Below are positions 62,566-64,000 of a stretch of 64,000 nt of DNA, one piece after another. Within the stretch, counting starts at the first letter, position 1; every line of letters starts with the position of its first letter. A program made the position numbers and the translations under genes. The notes under the pieces are model-generated. The model was given only the letters and a program-made list of their open reading frames with translations. It did no database searches and had not been told where the DNA came from. Source of the DNA: SZUA-265 sp965651905 (GTDB lineage Bacteria > Myxococcota_A > Polyangia > Polyangiales > Polyangiaceae); the NCBI GenBank assembly GCA_965651905.1, contig CBFGUG010000035.1, positions 9,396 through 73,395 of the forward strand, read 5' to 3'.

Positions 62566-63869
62566 GACAGCGATTTCTCCCAAACACCGCGACCTGGTCC
62601 ACCGCACTAGCCCTCGCGTGCGCCCTACCTGGCTGCTCCTCCGACTCCAAGAGCGACACAGCCCGCGCTACGGAGACCGACGACAACTCGTCATCAGACG
62701 ACGACTCGCCCAGTGATACTCCCGAAGCGGGCACGAGTGCGGGTGACGACGATGGCGCGCGGGAGAGCGACGAGTCTGACGACTCGAGCAACGCTGCAAA
62801 CGAAGACGACGCTGCCGACGACTCCGACGACGCAACGCCGAACGGCTCGAACTCATCTGACGATGAGGACCCCGCCCAGTCTGACGACCCCGCAGGTGAT
62901 GGCTCGTCAGCTGACGATTCGCACGACTCTTCAGGCGCCGATGATGGGAACGCAACCTCCGACGATGACGGCAGCGAAACCGTGTGCACCCAGGGCGATA
63001 CACGCGAGTGTGTAGGGGTTGGGGCGTGCAGTGGGGGGCAGATTTGTGGAGCAGATGGATTCTGGGAGGCGTGCGAGTGTGGCACGGTAACCGGAGAAGA
63101 CACAGTGACTTCGGGACCCTCGAACGATGGCGCTTCCTCCGGGGATAGGAATCCCGACGAGGAAGATACCGACGACGACAACGCAAGCAGCGATAGCACG
63201 ACCGACGAAGAAACCCTGAGCGTGCCGTCCGATGCACCCACCGGCCCAATCGATCTGGGCTCTGGTTTTGCGTTGTCGGAGCCCCTCGTGGTGCCGCCAT
63301 GGGACCAGGCTTTCAGTGAGTCCGTGCGAATCACTCTGGAAGATCTGGATTTGATATTCACGGCTGGGTTCGGTTTCGGGCTACAGCACGGAAACCACGC
63401 CAGGGACGTCGCAAGGCCTTACGATGCACCCGGACGCTACTGTCCATCCGGCGAAGGTGTGGCGATAGAACTCTACCTGGGCGATGCTCCTGGAATTAGC
63501 TTCTCGTTCCTCGACGCTGGCGGTGATGGAGTATGGCCGTCAAGCGAACGTGGTGTGGTTGGGGTTCAATTCGAAATAAGCGGTGCGCCCGAGACAGGCG
63601 TGATTTTCGCGTTCTCAGATCCCAACAGAGAATGGCAAGGCCGACAGCCGTTCTGGAACGGAACTCACACCGTAATCTTCGGGAACCGAAACTCAGACGG
63701 GAGCGTATCGGTGCCCGTCTCACTGGATGAGAGCGTCGCTGCAGTCTATCCGATTGATGGCAATCCCAGTGCGATTCACTTCTTGGTTCACGACTCAAGC
63801 GTGATGGACGAACTCTCACCCTATGACTATTGCGTGAGCAACATTAGGTTTATAGTTGAATATCAGTAA
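62562..63869 (+). CDS. acidic linker lipoprotein, unknown beta domain
   Basis: 435 residues. Lipobox LPGC, then about 115 residues made almost only of Ser, Asp, Glu, Gly and Ala, then a small Cys motif (CTQGDTRECVGVGACSGGQICG...CEC) and a second acidic tract. The C-terminal 210 residues form a beta-rich domain (LIFTAGFGFGLQHGN, GVVGVQFEISGAPETGVIFA, AIHFLVHDSSV). I do not recognise it; it resembles carbohydrate-binding or jelly-roll-like domains in composition only. It begins inside the protease stop codon, so the two are made together. Confidence 0.85.
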   Translation: MRQRFLPNTATWSTALALACALPGCSSDSKSDTARATETDDNSSSDDDSPSDTPEAGTSAGDDDGARESDESDDSSNAANEDDAADDSDDATPNGSNSSDDEDPAQSDDPAGDGSSADDSHDSSGADDGNATSDDDGSETVCTQGDTRECVGVGACSGGQICGADGFWEACECGTVTGEDTVTSGPSNDGASSGDRNPDEEDTDDDNASSDSTTDEETLSVPSDAPTGPIDLGSGFALSEPLVVPPWDQAFSESVRITLEDLDLIFTAGFGFGLQHGNHARDVARPYDAPGRYCPSGEGVAIELYLGDAPGISFSFLDAGGDGVWPSSERGVVGVQFEISGAPETGVIFAFSDPNREWQGRQPFWNGTHTVIFGNRNSDGSVSVPVSLDESVAAVYPIDGNPSAIHFLVHDSSVMDELSPYDYCVSNIRFIVEYQ

Positions 63870-63937
63870 CTGAGAATCTCTGACTCGACCAAGTTGGATT
63901 CGTGTCACTCTGAGCCAACGAGAACAAAGGGACTACG

Positions 63938-64000
63938 ATGCCTTCAGAAACCATCACAGGACGAACCTGGAATTCGCTAGCAACACTGATGCTAGTGCTT
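63938..64000 (+). CDS. exported protein, 5' end only
   Basis: An ATG with AAAGG eight bases upstream opens a frame of 21 codons to the window edge (MPSETITGRTWNSLATLMLV). It looks like the start of a signal peptide. It is the third gene of the plus-strand surface cluster; nothing more can be said. Confidence 0.5.
   Translation, partial: MPSETITGRTWNSLATLMLVL

Overview
The window is GC-rich, densely coding bacterial DNA and looks chromosomal. It points to a myxobacterium (phylum Myxococcota). The grounds are lipoboxes in many predicted secreted proteins, FHA/zinc-ribbon and DUF4388 signalling proteins, PEGA- and TPR-domain envelope proteins, Myxococcus-type cysteine-rich repeats, a MYXO-CTERM-like tail on a metalloprotease, and cellulose-related modules (GH8, CBM3). 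This is inferred from protein content; no rRNA is present to fix the genus. I found no tRNA, rRNA, CRISPR array, insertion sequence or prophage.

Layout. 1-4001 (minus strand) is a MoxR / DUF58 / signal-anchored TM protein / VWA operon of the Bat type. 4255-8095 holds a small membrane protein, a single-domain response regulator, a DUF72 protein, glyQ (without glyS) and an alpha/beta hydrolase. 8120-13268 is a divergent pair, mutS2 and ligD. 13306-20468 holds a methyltransferase, two related small lipoproteins, a TPR protein, dsbD, comF, a Nudix protein with a degenerate box, a double-FHA protein and ruvA. 20629-27692 starts with a small putative lipoprotein, then carries an envelope/signalling module: a TPR membrane protein, a PEGA protein, an FG-GAP lipoprotein, an NtrC-type regulator lacking the GAFTGA loop, and a SUMF1-fold lipoprotein. 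The last four are head to tail and overlapping or nearly so. 27754-34631 holds a small lipoprotein, a large zinc-ribbon/TM protein, a GH8 glycosidase and an unknown lipoprotein.

34651-42058 holds thyA-folA, a Clp-family double AAA+ ATPase with an eroded first ATPase domain, a DUF4388/J-like protein preceded by a tiny overlapping membrane ORF, and folK. 42256-46904 is a partial F-type ATP synthase operon (b, b, delta, alpha, gamma); the a, c, beta and epsilon genes are not in the window. 47168-53388 holds secreted proteins, an rRNA methyltransferase, and a two-gene AbiEii-like nucleotidyltransferase unit whose enzyme ends in a histone-H1-like basic repeat tail. 53502-64000 is a surface-protein locus. 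Three minus-strand lipoprotein genes are tightly coupled: a tandem CBM3 protein with cysteine-rich repeats, a beta-helix-like protein and a cadherin-like/FG-GAP protein. Facing away from them are a matrixin-type metalloprotease, an acidic lipoprotein and the start of another exported protein.

Taken together, about half the window is housekeeping (translation, DNA repair, folate/dTMP, ATP synthase) and half is envelope and secreted proteins of unknown role. The most interesting parts are the 20.9-27.7 kb envelope/regulator module, the AbiEii-like pair with its H1-like tail, and the 53.5-64 kb surface locus.
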